This document shows positions 1 through 8,420 of a stretch of DNA of 64,000 nt, in pieces. The DNA comes from Janthinobacterium sp. (GTDB lineage: Bacteria; Pseudomonadota; Gammaproteobacteria; Burkholderiales; Chitinibacteraceae). The DNA lies in NCBI GenBank assembly GCA_025360045.1, contig JANYCY010000095.1, positions 124,001-188,000 of the forward strand, in the 5' to 3' direction. Both the position numbers and the translations under genes were made by a program. The stretch's first letter is position 1, and each line of letters opens with the position of its first letter. Below the pieces are notes generated by a model. The model saw only the letters and a program-made list of their open reading frames with translations, was not told where the DNA came from and searched no databases.

Positions 1-404
1 GAACGATAACGCAATAATAATGAGCCATCGCTACGCCGCTCTGTTTCTAGCTTGGGCAGATCTGCATCGGGGTAAATTCTGCGAACTTCTACATGAATCT
101 GCCCTTCAATGCTCTCCAGAAAAGTGTAGACGTCGGGCATGGCACGTAATAATTCCGAGCGAGTGGCCACCAGCTTGCCAAATAAATACTCACCAAAGCC
201 GCGCACCAAATCAGGCACAGGCGTGCCACAGCGAGCCGACAAAGCCACCACCATCGAGACCAACTCTTGAAAGTCGTAATAGCCTGCTGCGGTATACGCA
301 CCACCAGAGGCAGGATTAGCCGCCGAGATCATGGCATCCACGGCAATGATGCCCTGAGCAGATTCCACAAACTCAATAAACTCGTTAAAAACAATCCCTT
401 TCAT
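1..404 (-). CDS. H-NOX (heme nitric-oxide/oxygen binding) domain protein, C-terminus cut by window edge
   Basis: Reading the minus strand from the ATG at 404 gives 134 codons open to the window edge. The product begins MKGIVFNEFIEFVE, the usual H-NOX opening. A helical region follows (YYDFQELVSMVVALS), then FLESIEGQIHVEVRRIYPDA, which matches the heme-pocket helix of the family. His104 is the expected proximal heme ligand. The last visible residues are Y133-R-S, the start of the Y-x-S-x-R heme-propionate motif. A GGGGGTGA ribosome-binding site lies just upstream of the ATG. H-NOX proteins bind NO (some bind O2) through ferrous heme and usually control a neighbouring histidine kinase or diguanylate cyclase. 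The partner would lie left of the window. Full-length H-NOX is about 180-190 aa, so roughly a quarter is missing. Family assignment is firm; the output pathway cannot be seen. Confidence 0.85.
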   Translation of the reverse strand, partial: MKGIVFNEFIEFVESAQGIIAVDAMISAANPASGGAYTAAGYYDFQELVSMVVALSARCGTPVPDLVRGFGEYLFGKLVATRSELLRAMPDVYTFLESIEGQIHVEVRRIYPDADLPKLETERRSDGSLLLRYR

Positions 405-574
405 AAATCACCCCCAGCGCTGAATAAATACTTCTAGCTACTTAGCATGGATCAGAAGTAAGGCAAGTTCAAACCTTACTTTTTATTGACAAAAAATAAA
501 AGCTTTAACAAGGGGTTTATAAGCAGGATCATAAGCAAATTGACCATAAGGAAACGGCCAAGGAGGAAAAAAGA

Positions 575-1606
575 TCAGACGCTGCGCTTGCCGCGCTGAT
601 CAAAAGAAGCAGGCTTGAAACGAATAAACAGCAAGGAGCCGATACCCGATAATACGCAGGCAATAATGGTGTTTTCTACCCGTGCCCGCACCAAAGTATG
701 GTGCTCACCGCCAAAATCTAGCAGCACCATCACCAAGGCAGTAATAGGAATCACCGCCAGCCAGTAGTTGCGCTCTAAGCAAATCGGCGTCACCGCGGCC
801 AAAACCACTACCATCGCTGCTAATTGCCATTCAGCTTGGAAGAAATGCAAAACAGCCCAGCCCAATAAAGCGCCAATCATCGAGCCAATTAGACGCTGCA
901 CCATACGATCAATGGTCAACTTATTATCGTAAACCGTCACCAGCACCACGGTCAGCGGCACCCAATAGGCGCGCTCTAAGCCAAAACCATAGCCAATTAA
1001 GTAAGCCAAAACCACTTTAGCGGCAAAGTAAAAAGCAAAAATAGAATTATTATGATTGCGCCGTAATAGACGACTCATGGCCTCGTACAACATCGGGCCA
1101 CTTTTAGGCTCTGGCGTACGAAATAGATAGCGATCTAATAGCACGGCAAAAATACCTGAAGCGCCACCAAGTAATAAATAGGTTCCGGCCAAGGGAGAAA
1201 GCAAGGGGGCGCTATCGCCAAATAAAAAAGCAATCAGCCAGTATTTGCTCATCATTTCGACAGAATTACCTGCGCCTTGCAGCCAGCCGGTAAAAATTGC
1301 AAACGCCAGCAAGAAAGCCAGCGGTGCACCTTGCACATAATGCCCTGCTACCCCAGCAATCCCCGCCAGCAGCATGCCTACCGTCATATACACCATCACG
1401 GTGATCCGCTCTGAGGTATTGCCGCCATTATCAACAAACATGGTGTAAAACCCAGCCACCGCGCCATACACAGCCGGTAAAAACTCGCCCCGCAGCAGCG
1501 CAATCGCTAAAGGCAAGCCAACCGCAATGATCACCCGCAACACCCGTCTCCACGGAATACCCTGCTGCGGCTTAATCGCCAGCATCTGAACCAGCTGTGT
1601 CTGCAT
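575..1606 (-). CDS. FUSC-family integral membrane transporter
   Basis: The product is 343 aa and almost entirely hydrophobic, with about nine to ten predicted membrane segments in two blocks. These are split by a short cytoplasmic stretch around residues 160-185 (LFRTPEPKSGPML). The second half carries YWVPLTVVLVTVYDNKLTIDR and MVQRLIGSMIGALLGW. These resemble the FUSC repeat of fusaric-acid resistance and aromatic-acid efflux proteins, where YWVPLTV is followed by a conserved Arg/Gly-rich segment. It is a single-component inner-membrane protein, and no periplasmic adaptor or outer-membrane gene sits beside it. It is monocistronic, 171 bp from the H-NOX start and 82 bp from msrB. The substrate is unknown. 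Confidence 0.75.
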   Translation of the reverse strand: MQTQLVQMLAIKPQQGIPWRRVLRVIIAVGLPLAIALLRGEFLPAVYGAVAGFYTMFVDNGGNTSERITVMVYMTVGMLLAGIAGVAGHYVQGAPLAFLLAFAIFTGWLQGAGNSVEMMSKYWLIAFLFGDSAPLLSPLAGTYLLLGGASGIFAVLLDRYLFRTPEPKSGPMLYEAMSRLLRRNHNNSIFAFYFAAKVVLAYLIGYGFGLERAYWVPLTVVLVTVYDNKLTIDRMVQRLIGSMIGALLGWAVLHFFQAEWQLAAMVVVLAAVTPICLERNYWLAVIPITALVMVLLDFGGEHHTLVRARVENTIIACVLSGIGSLLFIRFKPASFDQRGKRSV

Positions 1607-1688
1607 AGATAGCCCTTTAAATAAGGGGGAGAATTTTACTGCTTAAGGTGATTCAGGCTGTACGAGTGATTGCCGTAAAAAATAACAA

Positions 1689-2093
1689 TTAATCACTGCC
1701 GTGAGGCTTAAATTCAATCGATACCGAGTTAATACAATAGCGCTCGCCGGTGGGCATAGGGCCATCTGGGAAAACATGGCCCAGATGCGCATCACAACTA
1801 CTGCAGCGCACTTCCACCCGAATCATGCCGTGGCTACCATCCCTAATCCGCTGAATATTGGCCCCTGCTGCCTCGGCCCAAAAGCTAGGCCAGCCACAAC
1901 CTGCATCAAATTTGCGCTCTGATTCAAAGAGCATCGTGCCGCAGCAAATGCAGTGATACTTACCGCTGCCTGTCTGGCGATAATGCTCGCCCGAAAACGG
2001 CCGCTCGGTGCCCCCCTCTCTGGCTACTCGATATTGCTCGGCACTGAGCTGCTCACGCCACTCTGCATCGGTTTTCTTTACTTTTTCGCCCAT
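1689..2093 (-). CDS. msrB: peptide-methionine (R)-S-oxide reductase MsrB
   Basis: This 134-aa protein reduces the R-epimer of methionine sulfoxide in proteins, using thioredoxin. Structural zinc is held by Cys48/Cys51 (CICC) and Cys97/Cys100 (CSSC). The core AGCGWPSFW and [10 protein letters not shown] motifs are present. The catalytic Cys120 lies in RYCINSVS, and Cys66 in AGCGWPS is the likely resolving cysteine. Length and start ([12 protein letters not shown]) fit the standalone MsrB family. No MsrA domain is fused or adjacent. Confidence 0.96.
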   Translation of the reverse strand: MGEKVKKTDAEWREQLSAEQYRVAREGGTERPFSGEHYRQTGSGKYHCICCGTMLFESERKFDAGCGWPSFWAEAAGANIQRIRDGSHGMIRVEVRCSSCDAHLGHVFPDGPMPTGERYCINSVSIEFKPHGSD

Positions 2094-2184
2094 CTTAAAA
2101 CTCCACTACGTTTTCTAAAAAATTCTGTAGACACAAAGATCGGTGAGAACACGAAGCACCCAGAAAAAAACAGTTTATGAGTAG

Positions 2185-2320
2185 GTTTTATAGGGTGTAC
2201 CACGACGCAGTCGGAGCGCAGAGAGCGGTGCGCAAGAAAAACGACTTGCACACCCTATACAAAACCAGACTTTGCATTGATCTTAAGTTGATAGGATTGG
2301 GTTGCACCCGCCCTACAAAG
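2185..2320. repeat. imperfect palindromic intergenic element (TAGGGTG...CACCCTA type)
   Basis: GTTTTATAGGGTGT at 2185-2198 is mirrored by ACACCCTATACAAAAC at 2250-2265, giving a long imperfect hairpin between msrB and the hydrolase. A further half-element, GGGTTGCACCCGCCCTAC, lies at about 2300-2317. Both resemble the CCCGCCCTAC palindromes found between the TCA genes later in the window. Nothing coding is seen in the 2094-2350 gap; the short open frames here have no ribosome-binding site or family match. Confidence 0.6.
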
Positions 2321-2351
2321 TCATCACTCCTCATCAGGAAATTGATTTACC

Positions 2352-2655
2352 CCTCTGGATAAGTCAAATCCAACCACTCTTGTATTTCTTTGGCGACTTC
2401 CGTTTTATGGAAATCGGCCATCATTACATCGCCGCAGTCCCCAAGCTACTTAATCAATCCTCTGGATACGTCAGCTCCAACCACTCATGTATTTCTTTGG
2501 CCACTTCTGCTTTATGGAAATCCGCCATCATTACATCGCCGCAGTCCCCAAGCTGCTTAATCAATCCTCTGGATACGTCAGCTCCAACCACCCTTGTATT
2601 TCTTTAGCAACTTTCGTTTTGTGAAAATCCGCCATCATGGCGTGTCCGCAGTCTT
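2352..2655. repeat. 107-bp tandem repeat, three copies, derived from the 3' end of the hydrolase gene
   Basis: Copies begin with CCTCTGGATA at 2352, 2459 and 2566, an exact 107-bp period. The third copy is the real 3' end of the alpha/beta hydrolase gene. The first two lie downstream of its stop codon. Read on the minus strand, each extra copy still encodes a close variant of the hydrolase C-terminus (MMADFHK.EVAKEI.EWL.LTYPE), but 107 is not a multiple of three and each copy follows a stop codon. The two outer copies differ at about nine of 107 positions, and the junction AGTCCCCAAGCT.CTTAATC is kept in both. Confidence 0.92.
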
Positions 2656-3373
2656 CAATAATAATTGCCTTGGTATGCCAAGCGCTGGCGCAAGCGTGGC
2701 TGTCGCTTGGCGGAATCAGTTGATCTGCCCCCGCCCCTAGCACCAAGCACGGCACTAGGGGGCAGTTTAGGCCGGCAAAGGGATGTGGGATCGCCATTTC
2801 GGTCAGGGCCAGCATCGATTCTGGCTGGGCGCGGGCGGCAAAGTGATCCACCATCGCTCGATCTGTTTTAGATGAAAACAGCAGCTCGCGCACAAAGCTT
2901 GGGTTGCCCGCTGCCGCAGCGCCATGCCACTGAAACTGGCTTAAATCCCATAATAAGCTCGGCTGCGAAGTCACTAGATGGGCAAAAGAAGCCGCCACGC
3001 CATAGGGGGCAACGCTTGCCAGCAACACCATTCCAGCCAGCTTAGCTTGCTTAGCCACACGTTGCGCCACCAAACCGCCCATCGAATGGCCGATCAGCAC
3101 TGGTGGCTCGGGCATATCGGCAATCATTAGCAAAATATCTTTTACATAATCATCAATACCAAAGTGATCGAGCTTCTCTCTACCCATACTGCCCGCATGA
3201 CCGCGTAAGCTAGGTGCAATGACATCCCAGCCTGCTTCTGTAAAATAAGGCAGGAAATAACTCTCCCAACACCAGGAGCCTGCGTAAGCGCCATGAATCA
3301 TGAGTAAAGGGGGTGCATTCTTTCGCGGCTGTTCTGCGTCAGCCTTTAAAATCTCAAGTGTGTAAACGCTCAT
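2561..3373 (-). CDS. alpha/beta hydrolase fold protein
   Basis: This 270-aa cytoplasmic serine hydrolase has no signal peptide. The oxyanion-hole motif is IHGAYAGSWCW near residue 27. The nucleophile elbow is IGHSMGGLVA (G-x-S-x-G). A candidate acid is in GAGADQLIPP and the catalytic His is in EDCGHAMMADFH near the C-terminus, completing the triad. Size and motifs match lipase/esterase and carboxylesterase-like hydrolases. The natural substrate cannot be deduced. The C-terminal 30 or so codons are the source of the tandem copies that follow the stop. Confidence 0.85.
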   Translation of the reverse strand: MSVYTLEILKADAEQPRKNAPPLLMIHGAYAGSWCWESYFLPYFTEAGWDVIAPSLRGHAGSMGREKLDHFGIDDYVKDILLMIADMPEPPVLIGHSMGGLVAQRVAKQAKLAGMVLLASVAPYGVAASFAHLVTSQPSLLWDLSQFQWHGAAAAGNPSFVRELLFSSKTDRAMVDHFAARAQPESMLALTEMAIPHPFAGLNCPLVPCLVLGAGADQLIPPSDSHACASAWHTKAIIIEDCGHAMMADFHKTKVAKEIQGWLELTYPED

Positions 3374-3437
3374 ATATACTTTTTTCCTAGCCCGCTTAAA
3401 CTAAATACGCAGCTCATCATTATTATAAGGATCCACA

Positions 3438-3764
3438 ATGCCCTACATCTCACGAGACTCCAACGGCCACATTAGTGCTGTTTTTCGCGACACCCATGCC
3501 AGCGCCAGCGAGTTTATCCCGCTCAATGCCCCAGAACTGGTGAGTTTTATAGGTGCTCCCGCTAACACCGAATTATTTCACTCACTTGATAGTGATTTAA
3601 TCCGTGTTATTGAAGACGTGATCGACGCATTAATTCGTAAAAACTTACTATTACTGACTGATCTTCCAGCAGAAGCACAGACCAAAATCTTAGCCCGTCG
3701 TAACCTAAGACAAAGCCTGCCACAGAGTACCAGCATCTTATCGCCCAACGATGGTTTAATTTAG
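3438..3764 (+). CDS. small conserved protein, 'tryptophan synthase beta-like' family
   Basis: The product is 108 aa. It starts MPYISRDSNGHISAVFRD, carries an acidic middle, and has the helix DLIRVIEDVIDALIRKNL followed by LTDLPAEAQTKILARR. This pattern is typical of a small conserved betaproteobacterial and gammaproteobacterial family often labelled as tryptophan synthase beta-like. It has no tryptophan synthase catalytic motif and no trp gene is adjacent, so the label should not be read as a function. An AAGGATC ribosome-binding site precedes the ATG. It is divergent from the hydrolase gene. Confidence 0.75.
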   Translation: MPYISRDSNGHISAVFRDTHASASEFIPLNAPELVSFIGAPANTELFHSLDSDLIRVIEDVIDALIRKNLLLLTDLPAEAQTKILARRNLRQSLPQSTSILSPNDGLI

Positions 3765-3907
3765 CCAACGCCAACACATAAGCATCACGTAACAAATATG
3801 TAAAAATAACGTAAAATTTACGCGTTAATGAATGAGCACACTTACGCTTACTCGACATTCGCATGCTGCACAGCCAGTCGCCGCTAGCGAATTTAATTTT
3901 CTGCGGG

Positions 3908-3935
3908 CTTGAACAGCGGCCCGCTGCCCCCATTT
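3908..3935 (+). promoter_or_regulatory. sigma-32 (RpoH) heat-shock promoter of htpG
   Basis: CTTGAAC at 3908-3914 (consensus CTTGAAA) and CCCCATTT at 3928-3935 (consensus CCCCATNT) are separated by 13 bp, inside the normal RpoH range. Transcription would start near 3942, about 33 nt before the htpG start codon at 3975. Only one base of the two boxes differs from consensus. Confidence 0.85.
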
Positions 3936-3974
3936 ATCACAACATCCTTGATCACACATAAGCAGAGCATCTTC

Positions 3975-5876
3975 ATGGCAAAAGAAACACTGGGCTTCCA
4001 AACCGAAGTTAAACAGCTTTTACAGCTGATGATCCACTCTCTCTACTCTAATAAAGAGATTTTCCTACGCGAGCTGATCTCTAATGCATCTGACGCTTGC
4101 GACAAGCTGCGCTTTGAAGCATTGAATGATGCAAGCTTGTACGGGGATGATAGCGAGTTAAAGATCAGCCTTTCCTTTGATAAAGATGCTCGCACACTGA
4201 CATTACATGACAACGGGATCGGCATGAGCCGTGACGAAGTCGTGAAAAATATCGGTACGATTGCCCGCTCTGGCACCAAAGAATTCTTCGGCAAGCTCTC
4301 TGGCGATGCACAAAAAGATGCCAACCTGATCGGCCAGTTTGGTGTGGGCTTTTACTCGGCATTTATCGTCGCCGATAAGGTCACGCTAACCTCGCGCCGC
4401 GCCGGTGAAGCCACCGCCACCCAATGGGAATCCCTAGGTGACGGCGAATTTACGCTAGAAGAAGTGGCAAAAGACACCCGTGGTACAGAAATCGTACTGC
4501 ACCTGAAAGAAGGCGAAGACGAATATCTATCGGATTGGAGCCTGCGCTCAATCATCCGTAAATATTCTGACCATATCACCCTGCCGATCTTTATGCCTAA
4601 AACAGCAGGCTACGATGCGGAAGGCAATATCACCCCCGCAGAAGGCGTTGAAGCAGTTAACCAGGCTTCCGCACTGTGGTCGCGTCCAAAATCAGAAATC
4701 AGCGACGAGCAATACACCGAATTCTACAAACATGTGTCGCACGATTTTGAAGCGCCACTGGCATGGAGCCATGCCCGCGTAGAAGGCAAGCAAGAATATA
4801 CCGAACTGTTGTATATCCCTCAGCGTGCGCCATTTGATATGCACGATCGTGAGCGCCGTCATGGCATCAAGCTCTATGTGCGTCGCGTATTTATTATGGA
4901 AGACGCAGAAAAGCTGCTGCCACAATACCTACGCTTTGTTCGTGGCCTGATCGACAGCAGCAACTTACCGCTGAATGTAAGTCGTGAAATTCTGCAACAT
5001 AGCAAAGACATTGAGCAAATTAAGCAAGGTTGCGTGAAGAAAGTGCTGGGCTTGCTCGAATCTATGGCTAATTCTGACGATGCAGCAGAGCAAACTAAGT
5101 ATGTGACTTTTTGGGAACAATTTGGCCGCGTCATGAAAGAAGGGGTTGCCGAAGACTTCACCAACAAAGATCGCATCGCAGCCTTACTGCGCTTTGCCTC
5201 ATCGCACAGCGATAGCACCGAGCAAAATGTCAGTCTTGCAGCCTATGTTGGCCGCATGAAAGAAGGCCAAGACAAGATCTACTTTATTACTGCTGACAGC
5301 TTTGCCGCCGCTAAAAACAGCCCACACCTCGAAGTCTTCCGCAAGAAAGGCATCGAAGTGCTGCTAATGAGCGAGCGTGTTGACGAGTGGATGATCTCTG
5401 GCTTAACTGAATTTGACGGCAAAAAGCTGCAATCCGTCACCAAAGGTGAGTTAGACCTTTCTCAATTCGAAAACGAAGAAGAGAAACAACAACAAGAAGC
5501 AGCCGCTAGCGATCTAAAAGAAGTGTTAGATAAAGTGAAAGCGGTACTGGGCGACAAAGTAAAAGACGTCCGTGTCACCAACCGCCTGACTGATAGCCCG
5601 GCTTGCATCGTGGTAGAAAATCAAGATATGAGCGCCAATCTTGAACGCCTATTGAAATCTGCTGGTCAGGATGTGAAAGGAAGCAAGCCGATTCTGGAAA
5701 TCAACCCAGAACATATGCTGGTGAAAAAGCTGAAAGCCGAGCTGGAAGGCGAGCGCTTTAGCGACTGGACCGAACTGCTGTTCGATCAAGCCCAGCTAGC
5801 AGAAGGCGCACAACTGGACGACCCAGCGACCTTTGTTAAGCGTTTAAATAGCTTAATGATGTCGGTAGCTGCTTAA
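3975..5876 (+). CDS. htpG: molecular chaperone HtpG (Hsp90)
   Basis: The 633-aa product starts [19 protein letters not shown]. The longer frame from 3909 begins with non-homologous residues and overlaps the promoter, so ATG 3975 is chosen. The N-terminal GHKL ATPase contains [14 protein letters not shown] (N-box), DNGIGMS (G1 box) and [11 protein letters not shown] (lid/G2). The middle domain includes the conserved Arg region [11 protein letters not shown], and the C-terminal dimerisation domain follows. Length is typical for bacterial Hsp90. It is an ATP-dependent cytosolic chaperone for folding clients under stress, and the RpoH promoter directly upstream explains its regulation. A strong terminator at 6028-6054 closes the unit. 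Confidence 0.98.
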   Translation: MAKETLGFQTEVKQLLQLMIHSLYSNKEIFLRELISNASDACDKLRFEALNDASLYGDDSELKISLSFDKDARTLTLHDNGIGMSRDEVVKNIGTIARSGTKEFFGKLSGDAQKDANLIGQFGVGFYSAFIVADKVTLTSRRAGEATATQWESLGDGEFTLEEVAKDTRGTEIVLHLKEGEDEYLSDWSLRSIIRKYSDHITLPIFMPKTAGYDAEGNITPAEGVEAVNQASALWSRPKSEISDEQYTEFYKHVSHDFEAPLAWSHARVEGKQEYTELLYIPQRAPFDMHDRERRHGIKLYVRRVFIMEDAEKLLPQYLRFVRGLIDSSNLPLNVSREILQHSKDIEQIKQGCVKKVLGLLESMANSDDAAEQTKYVTFWEQFGRVMKEGVAEDFTNKDRIAALLRFASSHSDSTEQNVSLAAYVGRMKEGQDKIYFITADSFAAAKNSPHLEVFRKKGIEVLLMSERVDEWMISGLTEFDGKKLQSVTKGELDLSQFENEEEKQQQEAAASDLKEVLDKVKAVLGDKVKDVRVTNRLTDSPACIVVENQDMSANLERLLKSAGQDVKGSKPILEINPEHMLVKKLKAELEGERFSDWTELLFDQAQLAEGAQLDDPATFVKRLNSLMMSVAA

Positions 5877-5904
5877 AACACTCTGATTTGAGAAAACCCA
5901 AACC

Positions 5905-5946
5905 TTGAACCACAGAGAACACGGAGGACACAGAGTTTCACAGAGA
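5905..5946. repeat. CACAGAGAACAC-type dispersed repeat
   Basis: The segment GAACCACAGAGAACACGGAG and the following CACAGAGTTTCACAGAG share the CCACAGAG words of the long inverted repeat at 16296-16410. It lies in the htpG 3' untranslated region, ahead of the terminator. It looks like one arm of the same intergenic repeat family. Confidence 0.55.
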
Positions 5947-6027
5947 AAATCATGAGAAATGATTTTCGATTCTTCCGTATTTTTTATAAGTAGCCGTGTT
6001 CACGCGTCGGAGTTGTTTTAAAAAACC

Positions 6028-6054
6028 AAGGCCAGCTTTATGCTGGCCTTTTTT
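6028..6054 (+). terminator. rho-independent terminator of htpG
   Basis: The 9-bp stem AAGGCCAGC/GCTGGCCTT has a TTTAT loop and is followed by a T run. It lies 152 bp after the htpG stop. Confidence 0.9.
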
Positions 6055-6172
6055 ACACCCAAGTACTAAATCTCAACCATCATTAATCACATCCAAGCAA
6101 TGCTTTCCCCCTTACCCCTCAATATCGCGTAGGCTTGCTCCGCCAAATGGCATAACCGCAGGAATAAATATC

Positions 6173-6310
6173 ATGGCTAAAGGTCAGGCACGCAGCAATC
6201 GTGAAACTAAAAAACCAAAGAAAGATAAAGTAGCAACCACGCCCGTTACCACTTTTGGCAATGCAGCCGCACAAGCTAACGCGCAAATTAACGAAGCTAA
6301 AAAGAAATAA
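6173..6310 (+). CDS. small basic conserved protein (45 aa)
   Basis: ATG 6173 follows GCAGGAAT and encodes 45 residues starting MAKGQARSNRETKKPKKDK and ending in a lysine-rich QINEAKKK. Small proteins with this MAKGQ.RSNRE.KKPKKDK opening are widespread and uncharacterised in proteobacteria. The frame is open further upstream (to 5996), but that part spans the htpG terminator and is not plausible. It is monocistronic and bounded by terminators on both sides. The composition suggests nucleic-acid or ribosome association, which is inference only. Confidence 0.75.
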   Translation: MAKGQARSNRETKKPKKDKVATTPVTTFGNAAAQANAQINEAKKK

Positions 6311-6418
6311 ACTGCAGAATCGAGCACTTGCAAAATAGAATGAAAAGCGACAAATAGATCATTCATTAATTCCGCCCCGTATGCGGAAAAAAACAATATG
6401 CAAAACTCATTCCGCACA

Positions 6419-6460
6419 TAAAAATGGCCGCTCTCTTTTCAAAAAGACCGGCCATTTTTA
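6419..6460. terminator. bidirectional terminator between convergent genes
   Basis: AAAATGGCCG at 6421-6430 pairs with CGGCCATTTT at 6449-6458, with extra TCTTTT/AAAAGA pairing in the loop. A/T runs on both sides suit termination of the 45-aa gene (plus) and the CheZ-like gene (minus). Confidence 0.8.
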
Positions 6461-6477
6461 TATTCAAACATAACCGC

Positions 6478-7056
6478 CTAAAACAATTCAATATCCCCAG
6501 AATCCTGCCCCGCATTTTCTTCACTAGGCATCGGCACCATGCTGGCAGCCAAAGAGAGTGCTTGGCGAATATCCATACCATTTAAAATGTCGTCGAATAG
6601 CTTTTTCTCTTGCTCCATCGAATACTGCGAACGAATTCGATCTTGTAGATCCATCCATTCCGACGGCACATAGAGGCGATTACGATCCGACACTAGCTCA
6701 GCCAAGCCACTGATCGTGCCACAAACGTGATCCAAGCGTTGCGACAGCCTATCGTAAAACTGGAACGCAATCACCGCCTGCATATTACGCTGGCCAATTT
6801 CTGCGATCTTACTATCTAAATCAAGCTCCGCCGGCAAGGATGAAGCTTGGGCCAGCAAATCATTACGTAAGGCTTCGATGCGATCATGGGTATCGGCAAA
6901 AGAAAACGCTAAGGCATTGAGCGAGGCATTGCTTTCTGCCACCGCATGCCTCACTTGCGCCACAGCAATACCTAGCATCAGCATGGTTTCACGCACCTGA
7001 CTCCAGTCTAGATCTGGATTACGCGCGGCAGAACCACCAGCAGGAAGTTCAATCAT
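6478..7056 (-). CDS. CheZ-like coiled-coil protein with C-terminal GDIELF peptide
   Basis: The product is 192 aa from ATG 7056, preceded by GGGAC. The longer frame to 7083 begins with GTG and has no ribosome-binding site. It is helical, with no membrane segment. Its centre reads AVIAFQFYDRLSQRLDHV. Asp102 and Gln106 are spaced as in the CheZ catalytic motif DFQDLTGQ, where Asp and Gln enter the CheY active site. The protein ends SGDIELF, nearly the same as the last residues of CheD (GDVELF) and the small MCP-like protein (GDIDLF) in the motility region. It stands alone beside hisC, away from other che genes. It is not a standard CheZ, which ends DDLLESLGF as at 60059-60856. The best reading is a divergent CheZ-type or MCP-accessory protein; function is inferred. 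Confidence 0.6.
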   Translation of the reverse strand: MIELPAGGSAARNPDLDWSQVRETMLMLGIAVAQVRHAVAESNASLNALAFSFADTHDRIEALRNDLLAQASSLPAELDLDSKIAEIGQRNMQAVIAFQFYDRLSQRLDHVCGTISGLAELVSDRNRLYVPSEWMDLQDRIRSQYSMEQEKKLFDDILNGMDIRQALSLAASMVPMPSEENAGQDSGDIELF

Positions 7057-7148
7057 TATTAAGTCCCAAGAATGGCAGAACACTTAATTTATAGATTTAA
7101 ACCAGCAAGCTTGCCCAAAACATTCTTAAGCAAGCTTATTAACGGCCT

Positions 7149-8210
7149 CTACAAAGACAGCAACTCTTGTAAGGCTTGCACAAGAGCAGCACTCTCTTGA
7201 TCTGTGCCTATGCTGACGCGTAAAAATTGATCGATACGATCTAGCTTAAAGTGCCGCACAATAATCGAGCGCTCACGCAAAGCTGCCGCCAAAGCTGCCG
7301 CATCGTAATCTGGATGGCGAGCAAAAATAAAATTAGCGGCTGAGGGCAATACCTCAAAGCCCATCTGCCTCATGGCTTGGCTTAGATTTTCGCGCGTCGC
7401 AATAATGGCTTGGCAGGTTTGCTGAAAATACGCCTCATCTGCAAAAGAAGCGGCAGCGCCCGCCAAGGCGACCTTATCCAAGGGATAGGAATTAAAGCTA
7501 TTTTTAACTCGTTCTAAGGCCTCAATTAAATCCACATGGCCAATGGCGAAACCCACCCTCAAACCGGCCAGAGAGCGCGATTTAGACAGCGTTTGCACCA
7601 CTAGTAGATTGGGGTAGCGATTTACCAAGGGAATGGCGCTCTCTCCGCCAAAATCGATATACGCCTCATCCACCAGCACCACTTGCTGTGGGTGGCGCTG
7701 TAGCAGCGCTTCTACGCTAGCGATAGGCAATAATTTAGCGGTGGGTGCATTGGGATTAGGGAAAATAATCGCGCCACAGGGCTGATCGTAATCATCAATA
7801 TCGATGCCAAAATCGGCAGCCAGCGGTACCAAGCGATAATCAATGCCATAGAGGCCACAGTAAACTGGGTAAAAGCTATAGCTGATGTCAGGAAACAACA
7901 GCGGCGCGTCATGTTTAAGCAGCGCGGCAAAAGCATGGGCCAAGACTTCATCCGAGCCATTACCCAAAAACACCTGCGATTTATCCACACCATGATAGGT
8001 GGCGATGGTCGCTTTTAAATGATCCCCTGTTGGATCAGGGTAGAGCCGCAGCGTATCGGCCAGCTCGCCCTGCATCGCTTGCAATACTTTAGGCGAGGGG
8101 CCGTAGGGATTTTCATTAGTATTGAGTTTAATGAGGTTTGTTAGCTTGGGCTGCTCTCCCGGCACATAGGGCGTAAGCGTGGTGACCAGCGGGCTCCAGA
8201 ATGGGCTCAT
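7149..8210 (-). CDS. hisC: histidinol-phosphate aminotransferase
   Basis: This 353-aa fold-type I PLP enzyme converts imidazole acetol phosphate and glutamate to histidinol phosphate and 2-oxoglutarate in histidine synthesis. The substrate-binding N-terminus is [21 protein letters not shown] holds the cofactor phosphate, FPNPNAPTA and VDEAYIDF contact the pyridine ring, and Lys210 in [15 protein letters not shown] forms the Schiff base. The final arginine-binding segment (FLRVSIGT) is present. It stands alone here without other his genes, as is common outside enterobacteria. It lies downstream of the tRNA-Leu terminator, so it has its own promoter in 8211-8280. Confidence 0.95.
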   Translation of the reverse strand: MSPFWSPLVTTLTPYVPGEQPKLTNLIKLNTNENPYGPSPKVLQAMQGELADTLRLYPDPTGDHLKATIATYHGVDKSQVFLGNGSDEVLAHAFAALLKHDAPLLFPDISYSFYPVYCGLYGIDYRLVPLAADFGIDIDDYDQPCGAIIFPNPNAPTAKLLPIASVEALLQRHPQQVVLVDEAYIDFGGESAIPLVNRYPNLLVVQTLSKSRSLAGLRVGFAIGHVDLIEALERVKNSFNSYPLDKVALAGAAASFADEAYFQQTCQAIIATRENLSQAMRQMGFEVLPSAANFIFARHPDYDAAALAAALRERSIIVRHFKLDRIDQFLRVSIGTDQESAALVQALQELLSL

Positions 8211-8280
8211 ATCTCGGACTCGTAAGGGATCAAGCCCCTATCTTATCAGGCCCACCCTAACCAAACCCGCGCCAATGCAA

Positions 8281-8314
8281 AAAAGCCTGATTCTTTTGTA
8301 AGAATCAGGCTTTT
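8281..8314. terminator. strong terminator downstream of tRNA-Leu
   Basis: A perfect 15-bp stem, AAAAGCCTGATTCTT/AAGAATCAGGCTTTT, encloses a 4-nt loop and has A and T tracts at the ends. It sits 20 bp beyond the tRNA 3' end on the minus strand. Confidence 0.92.
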
Positions 8315-8334
8315 AAATATTCTACTCTTTTAGA

Positions 8335-8420
8335 TGGTGCCGACAGAGAGACTCGAACTCTCACAACCGAAGTTACTACCCCCTCAAGATAGCGTGTCTA
8401 CCAATTTCACCATGTCGGCA
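8335..8420 (-). tRNA. tRNA-Leu, anticodon GAG
   Basis: The minus strand folds as a class II tRNA of 86 nt including an encoded CCA. The acceptor stem is TGCCGAC/GTCGGCA, the D arm contains AAATTGGTAGAC, the anticodon stem is CTATC/GGTAG with loop TTGAGGG (anticodon GAG), a long variable arm follows, and the T arm contains GTTCGAGTC. The long variable arm and TGGTAGAC D loop are characteristic of leucine tRNAs. Confidence 0.95.

Noticed and set aside
20-319. 99-codon plus-strand frame at the left edge
   Set aside because: It is antisense to the clear H-NOX frame and has no family features.
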